64,000 bases of DNA from Mycolicibacterium mucogenicum DSM 44124 (GTDB lineage Bacteria > Actinomycetota > Actinomycetes > Mycobacteriales > Mycobacteriaceae). The notes below the pieces were generated by a model, which worked only from the letters and a program-made list of their open reading frames with translations, had not been told where the DNA came from and made no database searches. The stretch's first letter is position 1; the number at the start of each line of letters is the position of its first letter. The stretch spans positions 682,001 to 746,000 of the forward strand of contig NZ_CP062008.1 in NCBI RefSeq assembly GCF_005670685.2, read 5' to 3'. Position numbers and translations under genes: made by a program. This document shows positions 34,370 through 44,363 of the stretch, one piece after another.

Positions 34370-34824
34370 GCGCCTTCGGCCGCGGCCTTGATCCGGCTGA
34401 GCGAGGTGTTCATGCCCTCGACCAGCTCCACCTCGAAGCTCGGCACTCCGCCCATGAAGCGGTTGATCAGCGTGCTGGAGATCGGCTTCACGGCTTCCGC
34501 GCGCCGGCTCACGGTCAGCTTGGTGCCGGTGCCTGAGGGCTCGAGGTCGTAGGTCCACTGGGTGTTGTTGGTGTTGACCCGGAACGACAGCTTCTTCTGC
34601 GGGTCGACCGCGGTGATCGTCGAGGTCGTCGGCCAGAAGAGCGCGCCACGACGGTTGAGGTTGACGGTCTTGGTGCCGACCTTGACGGCGCCGACCGCCT
34701 TCATCACCCGACACTGCGGGCTCCACTTGGGCATGTTGTCGAGATCGGAGACCAACGCCCAGACCTTGGCCACCGGCGCGTTGATGGTGATGTCTGCCTG
34801 CAGCAGAGGTGTTTCTCCAGCCAT
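34366..34824 (-). CDS. SRPBCC-family polyketide-cyclase/lipid-binding-like protein
   Basis: A 152-residue START-like SRPBCC protein. The start SETPLLQADITINAPVAKVWALVSDLDNMPKWSPQCR is typical (INAP..VWA..SD....KWSP). A later strand-rich DPQKKLSFRVNTNNTQWTYDLEPSG and a long C-terminal helix EVELVEGMNTSLSRIKAA complete the helix-grip fold, which binds hydrophobic ligands. In Mtb the corresponding slot after Rv0877 holds a PPE gene, so this region has been replaced. It shares stop-codon overlap with the DUF3027 gene. Confidence 0.82.
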   Translation of the reverse strand: MAGETPLLQADITINAPVAKVWALVSDLDNMPKWSPQCRVMKAVGAVKVGTKTVNLNRRGALFWPTTSTITAVDPQKKLSFRVNTNNTQWTYDLEPSGTGTKLTVSRRAEAVKPISSTLINRFMGGVPSFEVELVEGMNTSLSRIKAAAEGA

Positions 34825-34852
34825 CGGACTCTCCCTATCGAGATGTGAATGG

Positions 34853-35119
34853 TCAGCGCAGGCCGCGTTGGGCACCTCGTGCGCCGCGCCGGGCCGCGCT
34901 GCGTTGCCACAGAAATATAGAGGTGCCCAGGACACCGACTCCGAGGCCCGCGACGGTCACCGGCCGCCAGCCGTGCAGGGCCGCGACGGTGAAGGCCAGC
35001 ACCACTGCCACCAGCCAGCCGACCGCTATCACCACGATCACCGGAACCGGGTCGAGGAGGCGGTCGGGGAGGGCCGGCGGAACGGGTGCCGCCGGATGTT
35101 CGTGCGCGGGCGTGGCCAT
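34853..35119 (-). CDS. DUF2530 small membrane protein (Rv0879c-like)
   Basis: An 88-residue membrane protein with two predicted helices: [28 protein letters not shown] (residues about 20-47) and [26 protein letters not shown]. The Arg-rich C-terminus is cytoplasmic by the positive-inside rule. The function of DUF2530 is unknown. It lies immediately upstream of, and divergent from, a MarR regulator that is probably its controller, with a 41-bp shared region containing a TCGATCGA dyad. Confidence 0.78.
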   Translation of the reverse strand: MATPAHEHPAAPVPPALPDRLLDPVPVIVVIAVGWLVAVVLAFTVAALHGWRPVTVAGLGVGVLGTSIFLWQRSAARRGARGAQRGLR

Positions 35120-35160
35120 CTCCTCTAACGCTAGTCGATCGATCGGTACGCTATCTGCTC

Positions 35161-35592
35161 GTGACGGACGCCGATGACCGCTTGGCCAATGACCTGTCGC
35201 TGGCCGTCGTGCGGCTGGCGCGGCAGTTGCGATTCCGTCGTCCCGATTCCCCGGTGTCCCTGACGCAGTTGTCGGCCCTGGCCACGCTCGCGAAGGACGG
35301 CCCGATGACGCCGGGCGCACTGGCCACCCGGGAGCGGGTGCGGCCGCCGTCGATGACGCGCGTCATCGCGTCGCTCGTCGAGCTGGGGCTGGTGGAGCGC
35401 AGTTCGCATCCGGATGACCGGCGCCAGGTGCTGGTGGTGGTGTCCAAGGCCGGCGAGGAGCTGTTCGAGGCCGAGCGCCGGGCCGGCATGGAGTGGCTGC
35501 AGGGCCGGCTCGAGAAGCTCAAGCAGGAGGACCGCGCGACCTTGCTGGCCGCGGCGGACCTGATGTTCGCGATCATCGACGAAGCCCGGTGA
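35161..35592 (+). CDS. MarR-family regulator (Rv0880-like)
   Basis: A 143-residue MarR protein. [19 protein letters not shown] N-terminal helices precede the winged helix: [49 protein letters not shown], and the wing [15 protein letters not shown]. The GTG at 35161 matches the known start of Rv0880. Its stop overlaps the next gene's GTG (GTGA). The divergent DUF2530 gene and its own promoter share a small intergenic region, so it probably represses both. Confidence 0.9.
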   Translation: MTDADDRLANDLSLAVVRLARQLRFRRPDSPVSLTQLSALATLAKDGPMTPGALATRERVRPPSMTRVIASLVELGLVERSSHPDDRRQVLVVVSKAGEELFEAERRAGMEWLQGRLEKLKQEDRATLLAAADLMFAIIDEAR

Positions 35593-36437
35593 GTGCCGCG
35601 ACGGACCTCGACGCGATGGACGACGTCATCGTCATCGACGTCACCGATCCCGCCGACCCGCGGCTCGACGATTTTCGCGATCTCAACAGCGTCGACCGTC
35701 GGCCTGACCTGCCGTCGGGCAAGGGACTGGTGATCGCCGAAGGCGTGTTGGTCGCGCAGCGGATGCTGGCCTCGCGGTTCAGTCCGCGCGCGTTCCTCGG
35801 TACCGATCGCCGGCTGCGCGAATTGTCCGACGACCTGGCCGGCTGCGGCGTGCCCTATTACCGCGCCAGCGCCGAGGTGATGGCCGAGGTCGTCGGCTTC
35901 CACCTCAACCGCGGCGTACTCGCCGCGGCGCCCCGGCCCGTCGAACTGACGGTGCCCGAGGTGCTGCGGGGCGCGCGGACCGTCGCGGTGCTCGAGGGTG
36001 TCAACGACCACGAGAACCTGGGCTCGATCTTCCGCAACGCCGCCGGCCTCGGCGTCGACGCGGTGGTGTTCGGCGCCGGGTGCGCCGATCCGCTCTACCG
36101 CCGCGCGGTCCGGGTGTCGATGGGCCACGCCCTGCTGGTGCCCTACGCCCGCGCGGAGTCCTGGCCCGGTGATCTGAAGTTGATGCAGGACAACGGCTTT
36201 CACTTAATCGCCATGACGCCGGGGGCGGGGTCTGTGCCGCTGGCCGAGGCCCTCGCGCCGCTGGCCGGCGAGAAGGTCGGGGTGCTCGTCGGAGCCGAAG
36301 GCCCGGGTCTGACCGAACACACCATGCGGGCCTGCGAGGTGCGGGCGCGCATTCCGATGTCGCGCGGCACCGATTCGCTGAACGTCGCCACGGCGGCCGC
36401 GCTGGCGTTCTACGAACGCGCCCGAACGGCGGGCTAG
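35589..36437 (+). CDS. TrmH/SpoU-family RNA 2'-O-methyltransferase (Rv0881-like)
   Basis: A 282-residue SPOUT methyltransferase. The knot motifs are clear: [26 protein letters not shown] (motif 1), [15 protein letters not shown] (motif 2) and [24 protein letters not shown] (motif 3), which together bind SAM and the RNA ribose. An N-terminal substrate-binding region ([18 protein letters not shown]) precedes them. It is likely to methylate rRNA or tRNA. The GTG at 35589 overlaps the MarR stop; an ATG at codon 9 is an alternative. Confidence 0.92.
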   Translation: MSAATDLDAMDDVIVIDVTDPADPRLDDFRDLNSVDRRPDLPSGKGLVIAEGVLVAQRMLASRFSPRAFLGTDRRLRELSDDLAGCGVPYYRASAEVMAEVVGFHLNRGVLAAAPRPVELTVPEVLRGARTVAVLEGVNDHENLGSIFRNAAGLGVDAVVFGAGCADPLYRRAVRVSMGHALLVPYARAESWPGDLKLMQDNGFHLIAMTPGAGSVPLAEALAPLAGEKVGVLVGAEGPGLTEHTMRACEVRARIPMSRGTDSLNVATAAALAFYERARTAG

Positions 36438-36447
36438 ATTGGCTCAG

Positions 36448-36723
36448 ATGACGACACGGTCGCAGACGCCCTGGGGCACCGGACTGACGGTGTCGGCGTT
36501 CGTCGCTGCCGTGACGGCCGCCGCCATCATCGTCCTGTCCCTCGGGCTGCTGCGCGTGCATCCGCTGCTGGCGGTCGGGTTGAACGCCGTCGCGGTCGGT
36601 GGCCTGGCCCCGACGGTGTGGGCCTGGCGGGTGCGCCCGGTGTGGCGCTGGTTCGTCTGGGGCGCCGGTGTCGGTGTGGCGCTGGGCTGGATCGCGACGC
36701 TCGCGATTGCCCTGGGCCGCTAG
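36448..36723 (+). CDS. DUF2537 small membrane protein (Rv0882-like)
   Basis: A 91-residue membrane protein with three helices: LTVSAFVAAVTAAAIIVLSLGLL, LLAVGLNAVAVGGLAPTVWAW and WFVWGAGVGVALGWIATLAIALG. The function is unknown. It follows the methyltransferase in the same orientation, which suggests an operon. The ATG at 36448 is preferred over TTG at 36439, which would add three residues. A 61-bp palindromic repeat (36736-36796) and the convergent sepH gene follow. Confidence 0.8.
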   Translation: MTTRSQTPWGTGLTVSAFVAAVTAAAIIVLSLGLLRVHPLLAVGLNAVAVGGLAPTVWAWRVRPVWRWFVWGAGVGVALGWIATLAIALGR

Positions 36724-36735
36724 CCCCCGCCCGCC

Positions 36736-36796
36736 GTTGACTCTGTGGCTATGGCGCAGAAGTGCGCGTAGCGGAGACCCTCAGTGCAGGGTCAAC
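36736..36796. repeat. 61-bp palindromic intergenic repeat, copy B (inverted orientation)
   Basis: Begins GTTGACTCTG and ends GCAGGGTCAAC. Its reverse complement aligns end to end with copy A2 without gaps, sharing CTGAGGG, GCTAC, CTGCGCC and AGAGTCAAC blocks. It lies between the DUF2537 and sepH genes, a convergent gap. Confidence 0.85.
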
Positions 36797-36805
36797 GCAA
36801 CAAGA

Positions 36806-37735
36806 TCAGCGCTGGCCGTTGGCCCGCACGCCGAGCAGGACGTCTTCCCACGCCGGAATCTCGGGCTTCTTCTTGCGCGGACGCGGTGCGGGAGCGGCCG
36901 GCTCGGGGGTCTCGACGACTGCTGCCGGCTCCGGCACGGGGATGGGCTCGGGTGCCGGCGGGGCCACCGGCGCGGCGGGCACCGGGGGAGCGGCCGGGGC
37001 CGGCGTCATGACGACGACCGGGGCGGGCGCGGGCTGCGGAGCGGGCGCGGGTTCCGGCTGGCGGACGGGCATCGGGATCTCGGCGACCGATTCCTCGAAG
37101 TGCAGCTGCGCGAGCGGCGCGACCGACCGCAGGGCCGGGCGGGTGTAGTTGGGGTCGATCAGCTCGGTCGCGGCGTCGTCGAACGCCGTGGTGGTGCCGC
37201 CGTGGGCGCCGGGGCTGAACCGGAAGTGCGCGACGTTGTCCGAACGTCCGGCCTTCCAGCCGAACTGCACGGTCCAGCGGCTGTCCTCGTTGCGCCAGGC
37301 GTCCCACTTGGTGGCTTCGGGGTCGAGGCCGCGGGAGATCAGGGCGCCGGTCACGGTCTCGAGCAGGGTCAGCACCGAAGGGCCGTCGGGCAGGATCGGG
37401 TGCGACGCGCTGGCGAGTTCGGCGGCGCGGGAGCGCTCCAGCAGCACCGGGTGGGCGAAGCGCATGATGCGCTCCGGGGTCACGCCCGCAGCTGCGGCGA
37501 GCTGCTCGACGGAGGCGCCGGCCCGGATGCGGGACTGGATGTCACGGGGACGCAAGGAGTTCGGCACCTCGACCTCGACTTCGATCTCCGTCTGGTTGAT
37601 GGCGGCCCGGTCGCCGCGGACGGCGGCCTTCAGTCGATTGTCGACGCGCACCACGAATTTTTCGGCGGTGTCGGCGGTTTCGCAGATGATGCGCTTGCCG
37701 TCGGCGTCGAGTCCGACGACCTTGAGTTCCCTCAT
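36806..37735 (-). CDS. sepH: Septation regulator SepH
   Basis: A 309-residue SepH/DUF3071 (Rv0883c-like) protein that in actinobacteria binds FtsZ and helps cell division. The N-terminal conserved domain has MRELKVVGLDADGKRIICE, then a helix-turn-helix-like SLRPRDIQSRIRAGASVEQLAAAAGVTPERI and a WTVQFGWKAGRSDNVAHFRF segment. A Pro/Ala-rich linker follows, and a conserved C-terminal motif KKKPEIPAWEDVLLGVR. The start at 37735 is unambiguous. It is downstream of serC on the same strand, separated by a strong hairpin. Confidence 0.9.
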   Translation of the reverse strand: MRELKVVGLDADGKRIICETADTAEKFVVRVDNRLKAAVRGDRAAINQTEIEVEVEVPNSLRPRDIQSRIRAGASVEQLAAAAGVTPERIMRFAHPVLLERSRAAELASASHPILPDGPSVLTLLETVTGALISRGLDPEATKWDAWRNEDSRWTVQFGWKAGRSDNVAHFRFSPGAHGGTTTAFDDAATELIDPNYTRPALRSVAPLAQLHFEESVAEIPMPVRQPEPAPAPQPAPAPVVVMTPAPAAPPVPAAPVAPPAPEPIPVPEPAAVVETPEPAAPAPRPRKKKPEIPAWEDVLLGVRANGQR

Positions 37736-37804
37736 TGGTGACCTCCTAGGACGCGGCTTAACGGCTCACCCTAGCGCGTTATCGACTCGTAACCGTGCTG
37801 ACAC

Positions 37805-37843
37805 ACCGAGGCGCGCAGCCCTTCATGGACTGCGCGCCTCGGT
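37805..37843 (-). terminator. Strong hairpin between serC and sepH
   Basis: ACCGAGGCGCGCAG (37805-37818) and CTGCGCGCCTCGGT (37830-37843) form a perfect 14-bp stem with an 11-base loop. On the minus strand it directly follows serC. No U-tract follows, so termination would rely on stem strength. Confidence 0.75.
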
Positions 37844-37860
37844 TAGGTGTCAAGTGGCGC

Positions 37861-39059
<1,199 letters not shown>

Positions 39060-39074
39060 TTAGGTGTCCAGATG

Positions 39075-39090
39075 TGTGACGGCGGGCACT
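39075..39090. promoter_or_regulatory. Second, weaker CRP-like site upstream of serC
   Basis: TGTGACGGCGGGCACT keeps the first half-site TGTGA, and GCACT in place of TCACA (8 of 10 positions). Centre-to-centre spacing to the perfect site is 31 bp, near three helical turns. Two adjacent sites are compatible with reports of dual CRP binding at serC in Mtb. Confidence 0.5.
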
Positions 39091-39172
39091 AGTTTTTAGG
39101 TGGTACCTCCGGTACCGTTCGACACAAGACAGCCGATTGTAAAGCTGACACAACAGCCTTGGGAGGCTCGAA

Positions 39173-40189
39173 ATGGCTCGTACCCGGATGATCCGTCGTT
39201 GGCGCCGGAACATGGACGTGCTGGATGACACTGTCTACGTGGAGAAGCTTGCCACGCTGTCCGAGGGGTCGGTGCGGCGCAACTTCAATCCATACCAGGA
39301 CATCGCCTGGGACTCTCCCGAGTTTGCCGTCGTGCCCAACGACCCGCGCTGGATCCTCCCGGACACCGACCCGCTCGGTGGCCACCCGTGGTACCAGTCG
39401 CAGTCGCAGGAACGCCAGATCGAGATCGGCATGTGGCGCCAGGCCAACGTCGCCAAGGTCGGCCTGCACTTCGAGAACATCCTCATCCGCGGCCTGATGG
39501 AGTACGCGTTCTGGGTTCCCAACGGGTCGCCGGAGTTCCGCTACTGCACCCACGAGGCCATCGAAGAGGGCAACCACACCCTGATGTTCCAGGAGATGGT
39601 CAACCACATGGGTGTTGACGTCCCGGGCATGCCCAAGCTGCTCAAGTGGATTCAGCCGCTGATCCCGCTGGCCGCCGGCCCGGCGCCCATCCCGTTCTTC
39701 TTCGGCGTGCTCGCCGGCGAGGAGCCCATCGACCACACCCAGAAGAACATCCTGCGTGAGGGCACCGAGCTGCACCCGATCATGGAGCGGGTCATGGCCA
39801 TCCACGTGGCCGAGGAGGCCCGGCACATCTCGTTCGCGCACGAGTACCTGCACAAGCGCGTGCCGGAGCTGACCCGCTGGAAGAAGTTCTGGCTGTCGCT
39901 GTTCGTCCCGGTCACCATGCGCATCCTGTGCTCGGCGATCGTCGTGCCGCCGCGCGCCTTCTGGAAGAAGTTCGACATCCCGAAGTCGGTCCGCAGCGAG
40001 CTGTTCTTCGACGCCCCCGAGTCGCGCATGTTCCTGCGCAACATGTTCTCCGACGTCCGCATGCTGTCGTACGACACCGGCCTGATGAACCCGCTGGCCA
40101 AGCTCATGTGGAAGATCTGCAAGATCGACGGCCCGCCGAGCCGGTACCGCAGCGAGCCGCAGCGACAGCACGTCGTGGTCGCCGCCTGA
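39173..40189 (+). CDS. AurF-type diiron oxygenase family protein (Rv0885-like)
   Basis: A 338-residue protein with the complete diiron ligand pattern of AurF (p-aminobenzoate N-oxygenase): E101 in HFENIL, E132 and H135 in EAIEEGNH, E184 in AGEEP, and H211-xxx-E215-xx-H218 in HVAEEARH. AurF oxidises aryl amines to nitro groups; the mycobacterial substrate is not known. Its gene precedes fprB by 16 bases, an obvious redox partner, and both may form one operon. The start at 39173 is clear. CRP sites lie upstream in the divergent region with serC. Confidence 0.88.
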   Translation: MARTRMIRRWRRNMDVLDDTVYVEKLATLSEGSVRRNFNPYQDIAWDSPEFAVVPNDPRWILPDTDPLGGHPWYQSQSQERQIEIGMWRQANVAKVGLHFENILIRGLMEYAFWVPNGSPEFRYCTHEAIEEGNHTLMFQEMVNHMGVDVPGMPKLLKWIQPLIPLAAGPAPIPFFFGVLAGEEPIDHTQKNILREGTELHPIMERVMAIHVAEEARHISFAHEYLHKRVPELTRWKKFWLSLFVPVTMRILCSAIVVPPRAFWKKFDIPKSVRSELFFDAPESRMFLRNMFSDVRMLSYDTGLMNPLAKLMWKICKIDGPPSRYRSEPQRQHVVVAA

Positions 40190-40204
40190 GCATTTAGATA
40201 ACTC

Positions 40205-41887
40205 ATGCCGCACGTCATCACCCAGTCGTGCTGTAGCGATGGTTCATGCGTCTTCGCATGCCCGGTGAACTGTATTCACCCGTCCCCGGACGAGCCGGGT
40301 TTCGCTACCGCCGAAATGCTGTTCATCGATCCCGCCGCCTGCGTGGACTGTGGTGCCTGCATCACGGCCTGCCCGGTCGGCGCCATCAAGCCGGACACCA
40401 AGCTGACCGAAGCTCAGCTGCCGTTCATCGAGCTCAACGCGTCCTTCTACCCGAAGTACGAGGGCAAGCTGCCGCCGACGTCCAAGCTGGCGCCGGTGCC
40501 CGACGCCCCGGCGGTCGACCAGCGGCCGCACGGCCCGCTGCGCGTCGCGATCGTCGGCTCCGGGCCGGCCGCCATGTACGCCGCTGACGAGTTGCTGACC
40601 CAGCGCGGGGTCCGGGTCAACATCTTCGAGAAGCTGCCGACGCCCTACGGGCTGGTGCGCGCCGGGGTCGCCCCCGACCACCAGAGCACCAAGGGTGTGA
40701 CGCGGTTGTTCGACCAGATCACGAAGCGCCGCGGGCTCGACTTCTACCTCAACGTCGAGGTGGGGCGGGACATCACGCACGCCGAGCTGCTGGAGCACCA
40801 CCACGCCGTGCTGTACGCGGTCGGTGCGCCGAACGACAAGCGCCTCGACATCGAGGGCATGGGGCTGCCCGGAACCGGAACCGCCACCGAGGTGGTGGCC
40901 TGGTACAACGGGCACCCCGAGTTCTCGCATCTGCCGGTCGACCTGAGTCACGAGCGGGCGGTGATCATCGGAAACGGCAACGTCGCGTTCGACGTCGCCC
41001 GCATCCTGACCACCGACCCGGATTCGTTGGCGCGCACCGACATTTCCGATCACGCTCTCGCCGTGCTGCGGGACTCGAAGGTGCGTGAGGTGGTCATCGT
41101 GGCCCGGCGCGGCCCCATCCACTCGGCGTTCACCCTGCCCGAGCTGATCGGCCTGACGTCGACGTGCGACGTGGTGCTCGACGCCGCCGACCACGAGCTG
41201 GTTCGCCGGGATCTGGAAGCCGAGACGGACGCACTGACGCGGCACAAGCTCGAGATCCTCACCAAGCTGCCCGACAGCTCGGCACCGGCGCGTTTGCAGA
41301 ATTCGAAGCCGCGGATCCGGTTGGCCTACGAGCTGACGCCCGCCCGCGTGCTCGGCTCGGACAAGGTCACCGGCATCGAGTTCACCGTCACCGGCACCGA
41401 CGAGGTCCGTCAGCTCGACGCCGGCCTGGTGCTGACGTCAATCGGCTACCACGGCAAGGCGATTCGCAGCCTGCCGTTCGACGATGCCGCCGGTGTGGTC
41501 CCCAATGACGAGGGCCGTGTCATCGATCCGGCCACCGGTGAGCCCGTTCGTGGCAGCTACGTCGCGGGCTGGATCAAGCGTGGTCCGACGGGCTTCATCG
41601 GCACCAACAAGTCGTGCGCGGCGCACACCGTCGACCGGCTGGTCGCCGACTACAACGCCAGCCGCCTCAGTGAGCCGACCGCGAAAAGTGGTGCGCTGCA
41701 ACAGCTCATCCGCAACCGGCGGCCCGATGTGGTCGACATGGCCGGGTGGCGGGCCATCGACGCGGCCGAGATCGCGCGCGGCGGTGCCGACCGGCCGAGG
41801 GACAAGTTCATCGACGTGTCCGACATGGTGGCCGCGGCCGCCGGCGCGCCGAAGCCGTCGCTGCGTCAGCGGCTCTTTTCCTGGTGA
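40205..41887 (+). CDS. fprB: Ferredoxin/ferredoxin-NADP reductase FprB
   Basis: A 560-residue fusion. Residues 1-75 are a seven-iron ferredoxin domain, with cysteines C9, C15, C19 and C46, C49, C52, C56, the 3Fe and 4Fe motifs of mycobacterial FdxA type. The rest is an adrenodoxin-reductase-type FAD/NADPH reductase, with FAD motif RVAIVGSGPAAMYAADEL near residue 112 and NADPH motif RAVIIGNGNVAFDVARIL near residue 255. It can pass electrons from NADPH to its own iron-sulfur domain and on to partners. The diiron gene ahead is a candidate partner. Confidence 0.94.
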   Translation: MPHVITQSCCSDGSCVFACPVNCIHPSPDEPGFATAEMLFIDPAACVDCGACITACPVGAIKPDTKLTEAQLPFIELNASFYPKYEGKLPPTSKLAPVPDAPAVDQRPHGPLRVAIVGSGPAAMYAADELLTQRGVRVNIFEKLPTPYGLVRAGVAPDHQSTKGVTRLFDQITKRRGLDFYLNVEVGRDITHAELLEHHHAVLYAVGAPNDKRLDIEGMGLPGTGTATEVVAWYNGHPEFSHLPVDLSHERAVIIGNGNVAFDVARILTTDPDSLARTDISDHALAVLRDSKVREVVIVARRGPIHSAFTLPELIGLTSTCDVVLDAADHELVRRDLEAETDALTRHKLEILTKLPDSSAPARLQNSKPRIRLAYELTPARVLGSDKVTGIEFTVTGTDEVRQLDAGLVLTSIGYHGKAIRSLPFDDAAGVVPNDEGRVIDPATGEPVRGSYVAGWIKRGPTGFIGTNKSCAAHTVDRLVADYNASRLSEPTAKSGALQQLIRNRRPDVVDMAGWRAIDAAEIARGGADRPRDKFIDVSDMVAAAAGAPKPSLRQRLFSW

Positions 41888-41934
41888 TTTGTGCACGATT
41901 TTCCGCGGTCACCGCGGAAAATCGTGCACAAATC
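41886..41934. terminator. Perfect 24-bp-arm palindrome ending fprB and the VOC gene
   Basis: The arm starting GATTTGTGCACGATTTTCCG (41886-41909) is perfectly inverted at 41911-41934 around a single central C. It overlaps the last bases of the fprB stop and lies 9 bases before the convergent VOC stop, so it can form a bidirectional terminator. Confidence 0.8.
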
Positions 41935-41942
41935 GCTGATCG

Positions 41943-42395
41943 CTAGCCCTGCTGGGCTGCCATCGCCTCGGCGATCTCCTCCGGGCTGACCACGCGCACG
42001 GTCTGCGCCAGCGACCAGTGGTGCCCGAACGGGTCCTCCACCTGGCTGTAGCGGTCACCCCAGAACATGTCCTGCGGGGCCATCAGTTCGCGTGCGCCGG
42101 CGTCGATGGCGCGCTGGTAGGCCGCGTCGACGTCGGGCACCTGCAGGTGGATGGTGACGGGCGTGCCACCGAAGGCCGTCGGGGTCTGCGACTTGCCGCC
42201 ACACATCTCCGGGAAGTCGTCGTTGAGGTAGACGTTCGACCCGTTGATGGTCAGTGCGGCGTGCATGAGCTTGCCGTCGGGCCCGGGCACCCGGCCGAGC
42301 TCGGTGGCGCCAAAAGCCTTGACGTAGAAGTCGATTGCAGCGGCGCCGTCGCCGACGACGAGGTGCGGGGCGAGGAAGGTCTGGGACTCGGTCAT
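41943..42395 (-). CDS. VOC-superfamily glyoxalase-like protein, PhnB-type (Rv0887c-like)
   Basis: A 150-residue vicinal-oxygen-chelate protein, two beta-alpha-beta-beta-beta repeats: FLAPHLVVGDGAAAIDFYVKAFGATELGRVP and VTIHLQVPDVDAAYQRAIDAGARELMAPQDMFWGDRYSQVEDPFGHHWSLAQ. The last resembles the metal-binding RDPFGHHW motif of the YwrK/PhnB group. It probably binds a metal and a small substrate; several such proteins confer antibiotic resistance. It lies convergent with fprB and separated from citA. Confidence 0.85.
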   Translation of the reverse strand: MTESQTFLAPHLVVGDGAAAIDFYVKAFGATELGRVPGPDGKLMHAALTINGSNVYLNDDFPEMCGGKSQTPTAFGGTPVTIHLQVPDVDAAYQRAIDAGARELMAPQDMFWGDRYSQVEDPFGHHWSLAQTVRVVSPEEIAEAMAAQQG

Positions 42396-42504
42396 CGTGT
42401 TCTCCTCAGAGCGGTACTGCGCGGATTGGGGTCATTGGTTATGACCATCTCCAACGCTACTTCTCATCGGTGACAAGAAATCGAGCCCGAAATGCCTCGC
42501 GGTG

Positions 42505-43647
42505 TCAGCTGTGCGCGATGCTGTCCCAGCCGGCCACCGAGTCCGCGGGCCGCGGCTGTGGGCCGACGTAGATGGCCGCCGGGCGGACCAGCTTGCCGAG
42601 GCGTTTCTGCTCCAGGATGTGCGCGCACCAGCCCGCGGTGCGGCCGCAGGTGAACATGGCGGGCATCATCGCGCTGGGCACCTGGGCGAAGTCCAGGATC
42701 ACCGCGGCCCAGAACTCGACGTTGGTCTCGATGGCCCGGTCGGGACGGCGCTCGCGCAGCTCGGCGAGGGCGGCCTGCTCCAGCGCGGCGGCGGCCTCGA
42801 AGCGCGGGGCGTCCAGGCGCTTGGCCGTGGCGCGCAGCACGCGGGCCCGCGGGTCCTCGGCGCGGTACACCCGGTGCCCGAAGCCCATCAGCTTTTCCTT
42901 GCGGTCCAGGATGCCCTTGACCACGGCCCGGGCATCGCCGGTGCGCTCGGTCTCCTCGATCATCGGCAGCACGCGGGCGGGGGCGCCGCCGTGCAGCGGG
43001 CCGCTCATGGCGCCGATCGCGCCGGACAATGACGCGGGCACGTCGGCCCCGGTGGACGCGATGACGCGCGCGGTGAAGGTGGACGCATTCATGCCGTGCT
43101 CGGCGGCGCTGACCCAGTAGGCGTCGATGGCCTCGATGTGCCGCGGGTCCGGCTCACCCTGCCAGCGGGTCATGAAACGTGCTGTCACAGTGGGGCATTC
43201 GTCGACGATGCGCTGCGGCACGGCGGGCCGGTAGATACCGCGGGCCGACTGGGCGACGAACGACAGCGCCGTCACCGACGTCTGGGCCAGCTGATCGCGC
43301 GCGGTGTCGTCGTCGATATCCAGCAGCGGCTTGAAGCCCCACAGCGGGGCGAGGGTGGGCAGTGCGGCCTGGACGTCGACGCGGACGTCGCCCGAGTGCA
43401 CGTGCAGCGGGAAGGGTTCGGCGGCCGGCAGACCCCGGCCGAACTCGCCGTCCACCGGCAGGGCCCAGACGTCACCGAACGTGACGCGGTGGCTCACCAG
43501 GTCCTCGATGTCGACGCCGCGGTAGCGCAGGGCGCCGCCGTCCTTGTCCGGTTCGGCGATCTCGGTCGTGAAGGCCACGACGCCTTCCAAGCCGGCGACG
43601 AAGTTCTCGGGGATCTGCGGCGTCGACACTGACGTTGCCTCTGTCAT
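42505..43647 (-). CDS. citA: Citrate synthase CitA
   Basis: A 380-residue short-type citrate synthase (Rv0889c-like). Active-site motifs are present: VSAAEHGMNASTFTAR with the first His, SGPLHGGAPARV with the second His, and LMGFGHRVYRAEDPRA with the third His and Arg. It is the second citrate synthase in the window and differs considerably from gltA2. Short forms of this type may prefer propionyl-CoA as 2-methylcitrate synthase, so substrate preference is open. The start at 43647 is clear. A 12-bp palindrome TACCGGCCGGTA lies upstream (43683-43694). Confidence 0.9.
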   Translation of the reverse strand: MTEATSVSTPQIPENFVAGLEGVVAFTTEIAEPDKDGGALRYRGVDIEDLVSHRVTFGDVWALPVDGEFGRGLPAAEPFPLHVHSGDVRVDVQAALPTLAPLWGFKPLLDIDDDTARDQLAQTSVTALSFVAQSARGIYRPAVPQRIVDECPTVTARFMTRWQGEPDPRHIEAIDAYWVSAAEHGMNASTFTARVIASTGADVPASLSGAIGAMSGPLHGGAPARVLPMIEETERTGDARAVVKGILDRKEKLMGFGHRVYRAEDPRARVLRATAKRLDAPRFEAAAALEQAALAELRERRPDRAIETNVEFWAAVILDFAQVPSAMMPAMFTCGRTAGWCAHILEQKRLGKLVRPAAIYVGPQPRPADSVAGWDSIAHS

Positions 43648-43702
43648 GCCGAAATTGTTCCACTAGCGGGTGGGCCGAGGGCTACCGGCCGGTAACAAAC
43701 GG

Positions 43703-44323
43703 TCAGACGACGGAGAAACCAGCAGGTAGACCACCGCGTCCGGTGAGCGCCGGCAGCACTTCCGCGGCCTGACCCGTCAGCGCCGCGATCTGCGCCGCCA
43801 GCACGGTGGCGTCGTGCAGCGCCGCGTCGGGCAACCCGACGTCCATTCCGGTGGCCCGCGCGATGTCGAGGCTGTGCACCGTCAGCTCGAACACCCGCGT
43901 CGGCAGGTAGTTGCTCAGCCGGATGCCCAGACCGCCGATCACGGTGATCAGGGGGTCGCCAGCCCCGTCCAGGTCGGTCCGGACCTGGCGCAGCAGGTCG
44001 GTGACCTTGGCGGCGGGGTCGGTCCCCAGGTTGCGCCCGGCCTCCCGGCCGCGTTCGACGATGTCGGGGCTGCCGGTGGCGTAGCCGCGCATCAGCGCGT
44101 AGTAGTGCGCCGGTCCGGTCACGTCCTCCCGGTCGGCGGGCGCGCGCAGGTAGGCGCTGACGGTGATCAGCGACCGCGAGGTGTGCCCCACCAACGCCCG
44201 CAGATCCCAGTCGCCCAGTCCGGGACCGTCCCACGCCGTGGCCGGAATTCGTGCCACCAGGTCCGCGAAAGCTGTTGCCGCCGAGACGAATACTGAATGG
44301 TCCCGGGGTGCGTCTGACGCCAT
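43703..44323 (-). CDS. Maleylpyruvate isomerase N-terminal / TIGR03086-type metal-binding protein
   Basis: A 206-residue DinB/mycothiol-dependent maleylpyruvate-isomerase-like helical bundle. Likely metal-binding histidines are in [11 protein letters not shown] near residue 47 and [10 protein letters not shown] near residue 151, with a [25 protein letters not shown] start typical for the family. In actinobacteria these proteins use mycothiol or bind zinc. It is divergent from pdxH by 40 bp. Its substrate is unknown. Confidence 0.8.
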   Translation of the reverse strand: MASDAPRDHSVFVSAATAFADLVARIPATAWDGPGLGDWDLRALVGHTSRSLITVSAYLRAPADREDVTGPAHYYALMRGYATGSPDIVERGREAGRNLGTDPAAKVTDLLRQVRTDLDGAGDPLITVIGGLGIRLSNYLPTRVFELTVHSLDIARATGMDVGLPDAALHDATVLAAQIAALTGQAAEVLPALTGRGGLPAGFSVV

Positions 44324-44363
44324 GTCTGCATTGTGTCACCGCATGGGCGTACCGTCGCCGATC

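Noticed and set aside
43683..43694. TACCGGCCGGTA palindrome upstream of citA as an operator
   Set aside because: A single 12-bp GC-rich palindrome is not rare in such DNA; noted in the citA entry but not claimed as a site.
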